A stretch of DNA of 64,000 nucleotides from an uncultured Collinsella sp. (GCA_934668875.1 CAKUON010000003.1:198704-262703), one strand, 5' to 3'. Positions 7,423 through 17,755 are shown, counted from the first letter of the stretch. The notes: generated by a model not told the origin, from the sequence alone. Translations and numbers: made by a program.

Positions 7423-9722
7423 GTGCGACCGAGCGTGAGCACGTGATGCCTCCACGGCCATTGTTGCCGTGGACGATGGCCCTTTGTGCCGGCTTGTGTG
7501 CGAGTTGCGGCTTGGTGCTTAACGTGACGGCTGATGCGCTACTGGGAGAAGGACTGACTTCCGTCACGTTACTCTGGGGCATTCCCGTTGTGGCTGTGGC
7601 GTTCGTCGTATTGGCTCGGTCTTGCATGCGTCTTGTGCGATGGAAGCGATGTCTGTATGCCGCGGCGGTCGGACTCGTGGCGGGAGCGATCGTGTCCGCG
7701 GGGTGGGCGATAGGTGCCCTCCGAGCTTCCAACGCTCTGGATGGACGGGCTGCAAGCAGTCTTGAGTTTGTGGTGCAGGGCGATCCGTCTATCAACGATG
7801 ATGCGTATTCCTATACCTGTGACGCGATCGCGGACGGTTGGCGCGTGGGTGCCGTTCGATTATCGTGCGATCGCGAGCTCAGTGCTGGGTCGCGCGTGCG
7901 TGTCATTGGCCGCGTTTCGCGCTTCGAGAATGATGCGTATGGGCGTTCGCGCGTGCTTCGGGGTGAGCTACGCAAGGTTAAGGCTGTCCGGATTGTGTCG
8001 ATCGATGGGGGCTCTCCAGGGCCGTTGCTTCGGCTGCGAAATGAGCTGCTTGCCGCCATTGCTCCCGCGACCGATCCGGCGCGCTCGCTCATTGCCGGCG
8101 TTGTCTGCGGACGTTCGTCCGAGCTGCGCGCCCAGCCGGCGGGCGAATGGTTTTCGGTGACGGGAACGGCGCATCTCATTGCCGTCTCGGGCAGTCATCT
8201 TGCCGTCGTAGGGTTTGTGATCGAGGGCGCCCTGCAAAAGACGCGCTACTCGCGTGGGCTGCAGCGGGCGCTTTTGGCGGTAACGCTTGTGGCCTACGCC
8301 GCCTTTACAGGTGCATCACCCTCGGCTGTTCGTGCGTGCTGCATGGTGTTCGCGACGCTTGTCGCCAACGGTGCCGGGCGTCGCCGCCACGGCATCTCTG
8401 CGCTCTTTGTGACCATGTCGATTTTTGTGCTACTCCGTCCAACGGTGCTGTTCGAGATGGGCTTTCAGCTTTCGTGTGCCAGCGTCTTTGCCATCTTGTG
8501 CTTTTGCCCGTATGCCACCTACGCTTTGGGTGAGTTGGGCGTGCCGGCGGGCATTGCCAGCATGCTTTCCGTCACGTTGTGCTCGCAGCTGGCGACGCTT
8601 CCCATTACTATCCCTGCGTTCGGGACATTTTCGCTTATCGCCCCGCTTGCGAATGCGGTTATCGGCCCGGTGGTGAGCGTGCTGCTTGCAGTTTCGGTTG
8701 TGCTGGTACCCTGCTCGATTGTTCCCCTGTTTCGGCCCTGGGTGCTGATGGTGTCCGTGCTTGCCGCCCGTTGCGCGCTGTTCTTCGAGCAGCTTTTTGC
8801 CGCCATTCCGGGCGCGTCCGTGAGCGTGCCGCCCGATTCCATCTGGATATACCTCGTGCCGTTTGGTTTGGCGGTCCTCTTGGTATGGTGGCCGCGACCG
8901 CATGCGCGTCCCATGGCTGCGGGACTGCTGTGCTTGGTTTTCGCGGCGGTTGTCCCGTGCGTCTACTGGGATCGATTCGCTCCGCCCTCGGTAACGATTC
9001 TCGATGTGGGTCAGGCCGATGCCATTCTTATCCGTCAGGGCGATACCGTGGCGCTCGTCGACTGCGGGCTTGACGAGCGTGTGGTAAGCGCGCTGGTGCG
9101 CAATAACGTTCACCATATCGATGCCGTGTTTGTGACGCATTGGGATGAGGACCATTGGGGTGGCTTGCCCGCAGTACTGGAGCAGTTCCCGGTCGGAACG
9201 ATCGCTGTGGCGGCGGATGCGCTGGAGGATGCCCCTGCCGAGGTTGTGGGGCGACCAGGTGTTTCGTATCGGCAGGTGACCTGTGGCGATGTCGTCGAAA
9301 TCGGTGCGTTTCGCGGCCGCGTGATGTGGCCGTTCGAATCGGTAGATGGCGAGGGCAACGAAGACTCGCTTGTCCTGCTGCTCACCTACGCACAAGAGGG
9401 CAAGCGCTTACGCATGCTTCTGACGGGTGATGCCGAACTCGATCAAGAGCGTAAGTTTGCACAGGAAGTGGGGGACATCGATGTCCTCAAGCTCGGACAT
9501 CACGGCTCTAAGGTCTCGGTCGACGGCGAGCTGCTGGATGTCTTAAAGCCCGAACTCTCCATTGCGAGCGCCGGCGAAGGCAACCGCTATGGTCATCCGT
9601 CGGATGTCTGCGTCGATGCCGTGAGGGAAGCGGGCGGGGCCTTCGCGTGCACGATTGAACACGGCGACATCACCATTACACCGACCGCGAAGGGCTTTGC
9701 CATGCGATGCCAGCGACCATAA
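7419..9722 (+). CDS. comEC: DNA internalisation channel ComEC/Rec2
   Basis: ComEC forms the membrane channel for single-stranded DNA during transformation. The 767-residue protein has an N-terminal domain with early membrane helices, the competence domain with the conserved HLIAVSGSHLAVVG segment near residue 255, many hydrophobic helices, and a C-terminal metallo-beta-lactamase-like domain (DVGQADAILI, then THWDEDHWGG, then LGHHGSK). I chose ATG 7419, which overlaps the comEA stop. Both genes look intact, so DNA uptake is plausible if pilus genes exist elsewhere. Confidence 0.94.
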   Translation: MSATEREHVMPPRPLLPWTMALCAGLCASCGLVLNVTADALLGEGLTSVTLLWGIPVVAVAFVVLARSCMRLVRWKRCLYAAAVGLVAGAIVSAGWAIGALRASNALDGRAASSLEFVVQGDPSINDDAYSYTCDAIADGWRVGAVRLSCDRELSAGSRVRVIGRVSRFENDAYGRSRVLRGELRKVKAVRIVSIDGGSPGPLLRLRNELLAAIAPATDPARSLIAGVVCGRSSELRAQPAGEWFSVTGTAHLIAVSGSHLAVVGFVIEGALQKTRYSRGLQRALLAVTLVAYAAFTGASPSAVRACCMVFATLVANGAGRRRHGISALFVTMSIFVLLRPTVLFEMGFQLSCASVFAILCFCPYATYALGELGVPAGIASMLSVTLCSQLATLPITIPAFGTFSLIAPLANAVIGPVVSVLLAVSVVLVPCSIVPLFRPWVLMVSVLAARCALFFEQLFAAIPGASVSVPPDSIWIYLVPFGLAVLLVWWPRPHARPMAAGLLCLVFAAVVPCVYWDRFAPPSVTILDVGQADAILIRQGDTVALVDCGLDERVVSALVRNNVHHIDAVFVTHWDEDHWGGLPAVLEQFPVGTIAVAADALEDAPAEVVGRPGVSYRQVTCGDVVEIGAFRGRVMWPFESVDGEGNEDSLVLLLTYAQEGKRLRMLLTGDAELDQERKFAQEVGDIDVLKLGHHGSKVSVDGELLDVLKPELSIASAGEGNRYGHPSDVCVDAVREAGGAFACTIEHGDITITPTAKGFAMRCQRP

Positions 9723-9730
9723 CGACGTCG

Positions 9731-9760
9731 TTGGCGCACCGTAGGTCCCTGGGCTAGAAT
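9731..9760 (+). promoter_or_regulatory. Likely holA promoter
   Basis: TTGGCG (9731-9736) and TAGAAT (9755-9760) are separated by 18 bases, 41 bases before the holA ATG, just after the comEC stop. Confidence 0.45.
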
Positions 9761-9800
9761 GACACGGTACGAACACGAGGGCCTTTGAGAGGGGAGCGCG

Positions 9801-10763
9801 ATGTCTGAAAACGGTCTGCTGCCGGCATATCTGATCGTCGGTACCGACGGAGTCAAGCGCGACCACGCCGTCTCGCGTATGAAGGCTCGCTTGGAAAAGT
9901 CGGGCATGGTCGAGTTCAACCTCGACGAGCGCGACATGTCCAAGGACCCCGATATCGAGTCAATCATCGGCTCGCTTAATACTTTTCCCATGGGTAGCGA
10001 GTTTCGTCTGGTAATCCTCGACGGCTGCTCAAAGCTCGCCAAGGCGGTCTCGGAGCCGCTCGTTGAGTATCTGGCGAGTCCCAGCCCCACAACGGTCTGC
10101 CTCATCATCGCCGACTCGCTTGCCAAGAACACGCGCCTGTATAAGGCGATCGCCAAGATCGACAAGAAGGCCGTGATCGATTGCTCCGGCACCAAGCGCT
10201 GGGAGCTACCGCGCCGTGTGCAGCAGATGGCGACGCAGCACGGCAAGTCGATCTCGACGGCGGCCGCCGAGGAACTCGTCTCGCGTTCGGGTGAAAACAC
10301 TCGCATGCTCGATAACGACTTGGCTAAGCTTGCCCAGATGGTCGAGGCGCCCCAGATTGAGCTTGCCGACGTTGAGCGCTGGATTGTACGTACGGCCGAG
10401 GTTCAACCCTGGGACTTCCTCAACGCCGTCTCGGCTCGCGATATGCGGCGATCGCTCGAGCTCTTTAAGCTTTTGCCCTCCAAGAGCTACGTGTGGACTT
10501 ACACATTGCTGTGCGGCCGCATCCGCGAGCTTATCGTTGCCAAGGCGCTCGATGCGCGTGGGCAGGGTCGCGAGCTGGCCGCAACGCTCAAGCTCCAGTC
10601 CTGGCAGGTCAAGAATCACCTTACCTGGGCGCGTCGTTTTTCGATGACCGAGCTCGTCGCAGCGCTCGAGAGTGCCGTTGATGTGGAGCTCGCGCTCAAG
10701 GGTTCGGCCGATTCTCAGACGGCGCTTTTGCTCTGGATTACGAACATCTTGAGAAAATCGTGA
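9801..10763 (+). CDS. holA: DNA polymerase III delta subunit
   Basis: HolA is the delta subunit of the clamp loader and opens the sliding clamp. The 320-residue protein has the family layout: an N-terminal degenerate AAA+ domain (LLPAYLIVGTDGVKRDHA), a middle domain (ISTAAAEELVSRSGENTRML), and a C-terminal collar helix domain. GGGGAG precedes ATG 9801. The position between comEC and rpsT is conserved in many Gram-positive bacteria, which supports the call despite low family sequence conservation. Confidence 0.92.
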   Translation: MSENGLLPAYLIVGTDGVKRDHAVSRMKARLEKSGMVEFNLDERDMSKDPDIESIIGSLNTFPMGSEFRLVILDGCSKLAKAVSEPLVEYLASPSPTTVCLIIADSLAKNTRLYKAIAKIDKKAVIDCSGTKRWELPRRVQQMATQHGKSISTAAAEELVSRSGENTRMLDNDLAKLAQMVEAPQIELADVERWIVRTAEVQPWDFLNAVSARDMRRSLELFKLLPSKSYVWTYTLLCGRIRELIVAKALDARGQGRELAATLKLQSWQVKNHLTWARRFSMTELVAALESAVDVELALKGSADSQTALLLWITNILRKS

Positions 10764-10777
10764 TGATACCTGCCTAT

Positions 10778-10821
10778 TTGACAAATTCGTTCTATCCCTT
10801 TGAGGGGGAGCGTGCTATAGT
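10778..10821 (+). promoter_or_regulatory. rpsT promoter region
   Basis: An extended -10 box TGCTATAGT (10813-10821) would start transcription about 70 bases before rpsT. A consensus TTGACA at 10778-10783 lies 32 bases upstream of it, too far to be its -35 partner, so it may belong to another promoter or be chance. Confidence 0.5.
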
Positions 10822-10896
10822 AGGCGCTTGCATGACCTCACCGTGTCTCAGAGGTGTCATACATTTTTTGCAAGGAACTCGAAAGGAACTCCAGAA

Positions 10897-11163
10897 GTGG
10901 CAAACATCAAGTCTCAGAAGAAGCGTATCCGCACCAATGAGGCAGCTCGCATGCGTAACAAGGCTGTCAAGTCCGAGCTCAAGACGCTGACCAAGCACGT
11001 CCAGTCCGCCGTCGCCGAGGGCGACGCCGAGAAGGCCCAGGCTGCCCTCAAGACCGTCACCAAGCGTCTCGACATGGCTGCCGCCAAGCATGTTATCCAC
11101 AAGAACCAGGCTTCCAATCGCAAGTCCGGTCTTGCCAAGCTCGTGAACAGCATCAACGCCTAA
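10897..11163 (+). CDS. rpsT: 30S ribosomal protein S20
   Basis: S20 binds 16S rRNA early in 30S assembly. The 88-residue basic protein begins [15 protein letters not shown] and ends in the typical [19 protein letters not shown] segment. I chose GTG 10897 because it gives the family N-terminus and has AAGGA (10883-10887) nine bases upstream; an ATG at 10828 would add 23 unrelated residues. The gene stands alone, with its own promoter and a strong terminator. Confidence 0.95.
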   Translation: MANIKSQKKRIRTNEAARMRNKAVKSELKTLTKHVQSAVAEGDAEKAQAALKTVTKRLDMAAAKHVIHKNQASNRKSGLAKLVNSINA

Positions 11164-11197
11164 GTTGTAAATTTCACACCACACAGATTACGCGCAT

Positions 11198-11234
11198 AAA
11201 TGGAGCCTGTTTTATGGAACAGGCTCCATTTTTT
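11198..11234 (+). terminator. Intrinsic terminator after rpsT
   Basis: AAATGGAGCCTGTT (11198-11211) and AACAGGCTCCATTT (11218-11231) form a perfect 14-pair stem with a six-base loop and a run of T residues. It ends only 26 bases before lepA. Confidence 0.95.
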
Positions 11235-11246
11235 GTATCGCTCGGG

Positions 11247-11252
11247 TAAGAT
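11247..11252 (+). promoter_or_regulatory. Possible lepA -10 box, perhaps leaderless
   Basis: TAAGAT lies seven bases before the lepA ATG, directly after the rpsT terminator. There is no Shine-Dalgarno before the ATG and no clear -35 box. A start of transcription at or next to the ATG would give a leaderless message. Confidence 0.3.
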
Positions 11253-11259
11253 AGTCCGC

Positions 11260-13071
11260 ATGAATACTTCAATTGACATTTCCCACATCCGCAACTTCTC
11301 GATCGTTGCGCACATCGACCATGGCAAGTCCACGATCAGTGACCGTATCCTCGAGCTCACCCATACCGTTGACGAACGCGACATGGAGTCGCAGCTGCTC
11401 GACACCATGGATATCGAGCGCGAGCGCGGCATCACGATCAAGTCCAATGCCGTCCGCGTGTCCTATGACGCCGACGACGGCGAGACGTATCAGTTCAACC
11501 TCATCGATACGCCGGGCCATGTAGACTTTACCTACGAGGTCTCGCGTTCGCTGGCCGCTTGTGAGGGCGCGGTACTCGTTGTCGACGCCACGCAGGGCGT
11601 CGAGGCGCAGACCGTTTCCAACGCGACGCTCGCCATGAACGCCAATCTGGACATTGTGCCGGCCATCAACAAGATCGACCTGCCCTCGGCCCATCCCGAT
11701 GAGGTTAAGACCGAGATCGAGGATGACCTGGCGATCCCTGCCGATGATGCCGTGTGCGTCTCGGGCAAGACCGGCGAGGGCATCCACGATCTGCTGGAGT
11801 CCATTGTCTTTTTGATCTCTCCGCCCAAGGGCGATGCGAACGCGCCGCTCAAGGCACTCATCCTGGATTCGTACTTCGACGAGTATCGTGGTGTTGTCGC
11901 CACGGTGCGCATCTTTGACGGCTCGATTAAAAAGGGCGATACCCTGCGCATGATGCAGGCCAAGGGCGATTTTTTGGTCGATGGCGTGGGTGTCAAGCGT
12001 CCCGCCGAGACGCCGGTCGACGCGCTGACCGTTGGCGAGGTGGGCTACGTGGTCACGGGCCTGAAGGACCCCGAGGCCGTGCGCGTGGGCGATACCCTCA
12101 CGTGGGCCTCGAACCCCTGCTCCGAGCCGCTTCCGGGCTACCGCGAGGCCAAGCCCATGGTCTACACGGGCCTGTTCCCGATCGACAACAAGGACTACGA
12201 GAATCTGCGCGACGCCCTCGATAAGCTGCACGTCAACGACCCGTCGTTGGTGTGGGAGCCCGAGACCTCGGTGGCGCTCGGCTTTGGCTTCCGCGTGGGC
12301 TTCCTGGGCCTGCTGCACATGGAAGTCGTCAAGGAACGCCTGGAGCGCGAGTTCAACCTGGACCTCATTGCCACGAGTCCCTCGGTCGACTATCACGTCT
12401 ACAAGACCGACGGCGAAATGATCGATGTCCGCAGTCCGCAGGACCTTCCCGAGGCCACACGAATCGAACGTATCGAGGAACCCTACCTCAAGGCAAAGAT
12501 CATCTGCCCGCCTGAGTACACGGGTGCCGTCATGCAGCTCGCCATCGAGCACCGCGGCGTCACAACCGACATGATCCACCTGACGAGCAAATCGGTCGAG
12601 ATGCGCTTTGATATGCCGCTCGCCGAGCTCATCTTGGACTTCTTCGATCAGCTCAAGAGCCGCACCAAGGGCTATGCCTCGCTCGACTACGAGTTCAACG
12701 AATATCGCCCCTCCGAGCTCGTCAAGCTCGACATCCTGCTTTCGGGCGACGAGGTGGACGCGCTGTCGTTTATCGTCCACAAGGACAAGGCCTACGGTCT
12801 TGCCCGCGGCCTATGCGACAAGCTCAAGGAGATTATTCCGCGACAGCTGTTCGAGGTGCCCATCCAGGGTGCTATCGGCAACAAGATCATTGCCCGCTCC
12901 ACCGTCAAGGCTCGTCGCAAGGACGTGCTTGCCAAGTGCTACGGCGGCGATATCTCGCGTAAGCGCAAACTGCTCGAGAAGCAGAAAGAGGGCAAGAAGC
13001 GCATGAAGGCCATCGGATCGGTTGAAGTGCCGCAGGAGGCCTTTATGGCGATCCTCAAGGTGGACGAGTAG
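11260..13071 (+). CDS. lepA: Elongation factor 4
   Basis: LepA (EF4) is a ribosome-bound GTPase that back-translocates or resets stalled ribosomes. The 603-residue protein has the G1 loop AHIDHGKST near residue 18, G3 DTPGHVDF near residue 84 and G4 NKIDL, then EF-G-like domains and the LepA-specific C-terminal domain ([20 protein letters not shown]). ATG 11260 gives the family N-terminus. The stop is close to dusB, suggesting a lepA-dusB-hemW operon. Confidence 0.97.
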   Translation: MNTSIDISHIRNFSIVAHIDHGKSTISDRILELTHTVDERDMESQLLDTMDIERERGITIKSNAVRVSYDADDGETYQFNLIDTPGHVDFTYEVSRSLAACEGAVLVVDATQGVEAQTVSNATLAMNANLDIVPAINKIDLPSAHPDEVKTEIEDDLAIPADDAVCVSGKTGEGIHDLLESIVFLISPPKGDANAPLKALILDSYFDEYRGVVATVRIFDGSIKKGDTLRMMQAKGDFLVDGVGVKRPAETPVDALTVGEVGYVVTGLKDPEAVRVGDTLTWASNPCSEPLPGYREAKPMVYTGLFPIDNKDYENLRDALDKLHVNDPSLVWEPETSVALGFGFRVGFLGLLHMEVVKERLEREFNLDLIATSPSVDYHVYKTDGEMIDVRSPQDLPEATRIERIEEPYLKAKIICPPEYTGAVMQLAIEHRGVTTDMIHLTSKSVEMRFDMPLAELILDFFDQLKSRTKGYASLDYEFNEYRPSELVKLDILLSGDEVDALSFIVHKDKAYGLARGLCDKLKEIIPRQLFEVPIQGAIGNKIIARSTVKARRKDVLAKCYGGDISRKRKLLEKQKEGKKRMKAIGSVEVPQEAFMAILKVDE

Positions 13072-13075
13072 GTCC

Positions 13076-14119
13076 ATGGCGCTTTCTGAATACAGCAAGC
13101 GGCTGCTGGGTGCTTATGCCGAGCAGCCGTTCCTTATGGCTCCCATGGCGGGCGTGACCGACCCCGCCTATCGCATCATGTGTCGCCGCCGCGGTGCCAA
13201 CCTTGCCTACAGCGAGATGGTGAGCGTGGCGGGCCTTGCCTATGCCAGCAACAAGACCTGGCGCCTGGTGCTACCGGCCGACGAGGAGCAGCAGATTTGC
13301 GTGCAGCTCTTTGGCTCCAAGCCCGATCAGTTTGCGAGTGCCGTCGCCGCCGTCGAGGAGCGCGTTGGCGATCGCCTGTCGCTCATCGATATCAATATGG
13401 CATGCCCCGCCCGCAAGGTCGTTACCAAGGGCGAGGGCTCGGCGCTCATGCGCACGCCCGATTTGGCCGAGAAGATTGTTGAGGCCGCGGTCGGCGCGGC
13501 GCACGTGCCCGTGACCGTCAAGATTCGCAAGGGCTTTTATGCCGAGGACCGTAATGCCGCGACATTTGCCCAGATGCTTGAGGGCGCAGGGGCTGCCGCA
13601 GTCGCCGTGCATGGTCGTTGCGCCACGCAGCTCTACACGGGCCAGGCCGACTGGTCGGTCGTCGATGAGGTTGCCGACGCTGTCGAGATTCCCGTGATTG
13701 GTTCGGGCGATGTGTTCTCGGCCGAGGAGGCTGCGGAGCATCTGCACGGCTCGGGTGCCAGCGCGGTGTTTATCGCGCGCGGTATCTACGGTAATCCCTG
13801 GGTCTTTGGTGATGCTCGCGCCCTTGCGCTCGATGGCATACCGGTGTCGCCGCGCAGCTCCGTCGAGCGCTTGGACGCTCTGCGTGAGCACCTAACGCTG
13901 ACGCATGAGCTCTTGCCGCTCATGTCGCGCGCCCGCACGTACGCAAGCTGGTACTTAAAAGGCATGCCCCATGCCGCCGCCTGGCGCGCTCAGGTAGTGC
14001 GTTGCTCTACGTGCGAGGAGTTCATGTCGCTGGTCGATGATATCGAGCACGATGTGGTGGCCTGCGAGGCCGCCCTTGCCGCCGGTGAGTCGGTGCCCGC
14101 TCATCCGCTGGAGGCTTAA
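13076..14119 (+). CDS. dusB: tRNA dihydrouridine synthase
   Basis: This FMN enzyme reduces specific uridines in tRNA. The 347-residue protein shows PFLMAPMAGVTDPAYR at the N-terminus, LAYSEMVS, and the active-site DINMACPARKV with its catalytic cysteine near residue 108. ATG 13076 is five bases after the lepA stop and gives the family N-terminus; the frame is open further upstream but only inside lepA. The exact Dus subtype is inferred. Confidence 0.9.
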   Translation: MALSEYSKRLLGAYAEQPFLMAPMAGVTDPAYRIMCRRRGANLAYSEMVSVAGLAYASNKTWRLVLPADEEQQICVQLFGSKPDQFASAVAAVEERVGDRLSLIDINMACPARKVVTKGEGSALMRTPDLAEKIVEAAVGAAHVPVTVKIRKGFYAEDRNAATFAQMLEGAGAAAVAVHGRCATQLYTGQADWSVVDEVADAVEIPVIGSGDVFSAEEAAEHLHGSGASAVFIARGIYGNPWVFGDARALALDGIPVSPRSSVERLDALREHLTLTHELLPLMSRARTYASWYLKGMPHAAAWRAQVVRCSTCEEFMSLVDDIEHDVVACEAALAAGESVPAHPLEA

Positions 14120-14121
14120 GG

Positions 14122-15354
14122 GTGGCCGTTACCGCGCTGTACGTGCATGTGCCGTTTTGCGCTCAAAAATGCCGCTATTGCGACTTTGACTCGCGCAGCT
14201 TTGCTCTGTGTGATTTGGATGCTGCGCTCGATTCCTATTTTGAGCAGCTGTATGCGCGCCTCGATTCCTTTGGCGACGCCGGGGCGCTTGCGCAGGTCCG
14301 CACGGTCTATATTGGCGGCGGCACGCCCTCACTGGCTGGGGAGCGCCTGGTGAAACTTGCCCGTCGTATCTCCATGTGGTGTAAGCCCGTTGAATTTACT
14401 TGCGAAGCCAATCCTGAGTCGCTGATCGCCGAGCTAGCCACCGCGCTTGCCGAGGCGGGTGTCACGCGCATCTCTTTGGGCGTGCAAACCCTCGACAATA
14501 CCGAGCTGGCTGCTATTGGCCGCATTCACGATGCTAATCGGGCACTTGCGGCTATCGCGACGGTGAAGGATGCTGGTCTCGATGTGTCGTGCGACCTGAT
14601 GTGCGGCCTTCCCGGGCAGACGGCCGCAAGCTGGCGGAGCACGCTCGATGGCGTGTTGGCGGCGGCGCCTCATCATGTGTCGGTCTACCCGCTCACGCTC
14701 GAGGAGGGTACGCCACTCTATCGCATGGCGTGCCGTAACGAGTCGCTCGAGCCCGACGAGGATTTTCAGGCTTCGTGCATGGACGCGGCGCGTGAGCGCC
14801 TAGGTGCGGCCGGCTATCATCCGTATGAGGTGGCAAGCTACGCGCTCAACGGCTATGAGTGCGCCCATAACATTGCCTACTGGACCGGACGGGGCTACCT
14901 GGGCCTGGGTCGTTCTGCCGCGGGCATGCTCGACGACGAGGATTTCGACCGTCTTGCAGGTTTGTTCCCCGGCGTGTCTTCTCGAGGCGATGCGTACCGC
15001 GTGCGTCTGGTGCAACGTGACGATGACGCGACGGCGTTCGAGGCCGAATATCTGTCGCAGCGCGAGGCTGTCGCCGAAGATTTGATGCTCGCTTGTCGCA
15101 TGACGCGCGGTGTTGCGTCCGACCTGTTGGCTCGTGCAGCTTGCGTCATCCCAACGGGCGAGCTGGCAGCTGCCTGCGATCGCGCGCTCGAATTGGGTCT
15201 TGCCACTTGGGTGCCCGAGACGCTCTGGGGTCATGAGGGACCCTTCACTACGGCAGATGTCGTCGCGGGCCATGTTCGAGCTCGTCTGGCGCCGACCCAT
15301 CTGGGCTGGCTCGATGGAAATGTTCTGTTCGAGCTGTTTTGGGATCTAGCTTAG
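14122..15354 (+). CDS. hemW: Radical SAM heme chaperone HemW
   Basis: HemW resembles oxygen-independent coproporphyrinogen oxidase but acts as a heme chaperone. The 410-residue protein starts VTALYVHVPFCAQKCRYCDF, with the radical-SAM CxxxCxxC cysteines near residues 14-21, then YIGGGTPS and the SAM-binding LGVQT. GTG 14122 lies two bases after the dusB stop. Annotators often call such proteins HemN; the extra HemN-type N-terminal residues are absent. Confidence 0.9.
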   Translation: MAVTALYVHVPFCAQKCRYCDFDSRSFALCDLDAALDSYFEQLYARLDSFGDAGALAQVRTVYIGGGTPSLAGERLVKLARRISMWCKPVEFTCEANPESLIAELATALAEAGVTRISLGVQTLDNTELAAIGRIHDANRALAAIATVKDAGLDVSCDLMCGLPGQTAASWRSTLDGVLAAAPHHVSVYPLTLEEGTPLYRMACRNESLEPDEDFQASCMDAARERLGAAGYHPYEVASYALNGYECAHNIAYWTGRGYLGLGRSAAGMLDDEDFDRLAGLFPGVSSRGDAYRVRLVQRDDDATAFEAEYLSQREAVAEDLMLACRMTRGVASDLLARAACVIPTGELAAACDRALELGLATWVPETLWGHEGPFTTADVVAGHVRARLAPTHLGWLDGNVLFELFWDLA

Positions 15355-15412
15355 GCCGCTCGGGTAGAATTACCGGAATATATACGCTGCTGTGAGCAGG
15401 AGGTTGCCGCGC

Positions 15413-16516
15413 ATGGCGACGATGAACGAAAAAGATTACTACGAGATTCTGGGCGTCTCCAAGGACGCCACCTCGCGTGATATTCAAAAGGCCTTCCAGC
15501 AAAAGGCCCGTAAGCTCCATCCGGACGTCAATAAAGAGCCGGATGCCGAGGAAAAGTTTAAAGAGGTTTCCGAGGCCTACGCCGTGCTTTCGGATGAGCA
15601 AAAACGTGCGCGCTACGACGCCATGCGTTCTGGTAATCCCTTTGCCGGTGCTCCTACGGCTTCGCCCTATGGTGGCGGCTACGCCGGCAGCACGGGCTAT
15701 GGCAATCCCTTTGAGGGCGGCTTTCCCTTTGGTGGCGCCTGGGGCCAGCAGCGTCGCGGCCAGGCTGCCTACAATCCCGAGAACGGCGCCAACGTGGTCG
15801 TCGATATCAAACTCGACGCCAAGGAGGCCAAGGGCGGTGCCCGCAAGACCGTCCGCTACACGCGCTTCGATACCTGTGGTCACTGCGGCGGTTCGGGCTC
15901 TGTTTCGTCCGAGCATGCACATACCTGCCCGAGCTGCGGTGGCCGCGGCCACATCGACGTCGACCTGTCCTTCCTGTTTGGTGCGGGCACGTTCCAGTCG
16001 GTCTGCCCCGAGTGCGGCGGTTCCGGTAAGGTCGTGGCCGACCCCTGCCCCGATTGCGGTGGCAGCGGGCGAACCCGTGTGACCTCCGAGCAGACGATTG
16101 AGTTTCCTGCCGGCACGCACGATGGCGACGAGGTCCGCATTAGCGGCATGGGCCATGCTGGCACTAACGGTGCTGCGGGCGGCGACCTGGTCGGCCGCGC
16201 CCATGTTGAGGCCGAGCGCTTGGAAGGCAAAGCTCGTACCGGTTTTTACCTGATGGGCATCGTGGCGCCGTTTTTGGTGCTGTCGGCCATCTCGGGCGTG
16301 TTCTCGGCCTTTGCCGTGATGTGCTTTATCCCCTTTACCATGGGCCTGTTCATGGTGCTTTCGGACGGTGTGCTTCATCGCAGCCTGCTGTGGTGGAAGC
16401 GCGGTGCGATGCAGTTTGCCAACGGTTTTGCCAACGGCTTCATGTTCGCGCTCGTGTCGGTTTGGTTTGCGAGCTGCTCGCAACGGGCCATGCTTTCGCC
16501 GTACCAAATGCAATAA
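15413..16516 (+). CDS. DnaJ-like protein with a membrane tail
   Basis: The 367-residue protein starts with a J domain ([23 protein letters not shown] near residue 42), has a Gly/Phe-rich linker, and then four CxxCxGxG zinc motifs ([32 protein letters not shown]). The substrate domain stops after its first half. In place of the second substrate domain and dimerisation helix there are two or three hydrophobic segments (about residues 277-317 and 340-357). AGGAGG (15398-15403) supports ATG 15413. A canonical dnaJ follows at once. It may recruit DnaK to the membrane, which is inferred. Confidence 0.85.
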   Translation: MATMNEKDYYEILGVSKDATSRDIQKAFQQKARKLHPDVNKEPDAEEKFKEVSEAYAVLSDEQKRARYDAMRSGNPFAGAPTASPYGGGYAGSTGYGNPFEGGFPFGGAWGQQRRGQAAYNPENGANVVVDIKLDAKEAKGGARKTVRYTRFDTCGHCGGSGSVSSEHAHTCPSCGGRGHIDVDLSFLFGAGTFQSVCPECGGSGKVVADPCPDCGGSGRTRVTSEQTIEFPAGTHDGDEVRISGMGHAGTNGAAGGDLVGRAHVEAERLEGKARTGFYLMGIVAPFLVLSAISGVFSAFAVMCFIPFTMGLFMVLSDGVLHRSLLWWKRGAMQFANGFANGFMFALVSVWFASCSQRAMLSPYQMQ

Positions 16517-16597
16517 CATCAAACCCTCTGTTTGCGGTCGGCCCAGCTTGGGTATAGGACGCACTGTGACAATAATGAAAGTCGGAAGGATTCGGTC

Positions 16598-17746
16598 GTG
16601 TCGGAAAATAGGGATTACTACGAGGTGCTTGGCGTCGACAGGGATGCCGACGCGCGGACGATTAAGCGTGCGTTTTTAAAGAAGGCCCGTACCGTACATC
16701 CGGATGTTTCGGACGATCCCGAGGCCGAGGCCAAGTTCAAGGAGCTCAACGAGGCCTATTCCGTTCTTTCCGATGAGCAGAAGCGTGCTAACTACGACCG
16801 TTACGGCACTGCCGACGGTCCTGGTGGTTCGGGCTATGTCGACATCAATGATATCTTTGGTGGCATGGGCATGGACGACCTGTTCTCGTCGTTCTTTGGC
16901 GGTGGCGCCGGTGGTGGCGCCCGCAGCCGTCGTGAGCGTCGTCGCGGACGTGACATGGCCATCTCGCTTTCGGTGACGCTCGAGGAGGCGGCACTCGGCT
17001 GCAAAAAGACGATCAGCTATGATCGCCTTGCTCCTTGCGAGGACTGCAACGGTACCGGTAGGGCCGAGGGTGCACAGGAAAAGCAGTGTAGTCGCTGTCA
17101 CGGTACGGGCTACGTCACGACGGTTCAGCGATCGTTTTTGGGCCAGGTTCAGTCTTCCTCGCCTTGCCCCGACTGCCATGGCGAGGGCACGGTTATCGAC
17201 CATCCCTGCGAGACCTGCGACGGTCAGGGCCGCACGCCTTCGCACGAAAAGATCGACATCGATATTCCCGCCGGCGTTTCGACCGGTCGCCAGCTGCGTG
17301 TGAGCGGCTTTGGCGAGGCCGGCCTTCGCGGCGAGCCTTCGGGCGACCTGATTGTCAACGTGCGCGTTGCCGACCATGAGCGCTTTAAGCGCAACGGTGA
17401 CGACCTGTACCTGGTGAGCGATATCTCGATTGCGCAGGCTGCGCTCGGCTGCGAGATCGAGGTCGAGGGCATTATGCCCGACGAGGTCGTTAAGGTGACG
17501 GTTCCCGCCGGCGCCCAGTACGGTGACACCGTGAGCGTGAACAACTACGGTATGCCCCGCATTGGCGGTGGCGGCTCGCGCGGCCGCCTGATTGTGCAGC
17601 TGCGCGTGGTCGTCCCCACCAATCTTTCTAACAAGCAGCGTGAGCTTCTTCGCGCCTTTGCCGACGAGATGGGCGATGACGTCACATCCGGTAAGAAGTC
17701 GGTGACCGACCGTATCAAGAGTGCCCTCGACGACATCCTCGATTAA
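16598..17746 (+). CDS. dnaJ: Chaperone DnaJ
   Basis: This is a full-length J-domain co-chaperone of DnaK, 382 residues. It has the J domain (DYYEVLGVDRDADARTIKRA, with VHPDVS), a Gly-rich linker (residues about 70-105), four zinc motifs (CEDCNGTG, CSRCHGTG, CPDCHGEG, CETCDGQG), and both C-terminal substrate domains. GTG 16598 has AAGGA (16586-16590) seven bases upstream. It lies 81 bases after the membrane DnaJ-like gene and just before mtaB. No hrcA, grpE or dnaK is nearby. Confidence 0.95.
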   Translation: MSENRDYYEVLGVDRDADARTIKRAFLKKARTVHPDVSDDPEAEAKFKELNEAYSVLSDEQKRANYDRYGTADGPGGSGYVDINDIFGGMGMDDLFSSFFGGGAGGGARSRRERRRGRDMAISLSVTLEEAALGCKKTISYDRLAPCEDCNGTGRAEGAQEKQCSRCHGTGYVTTVQRSFLGQVQSSSPCPDCHGEGTVIDHPCETCDGQGRTPSHEKIDIDIPAGVSTGRQLRVSGFGEAGLRGEPSGDLIVNVRVADHERFKRNGDDLYLVSDISIAQAALGCEIEVEGIMPDEVVKVTVPAGAQYGDTVSVNNYGMPRIGGGGSRGRLIVQLRVVVPTNLSNKQRELLRAFADEMGDDVTSGKKSVTDRIKSALDDILD

Positions 17747-17755
17747 GGAGCCCGT

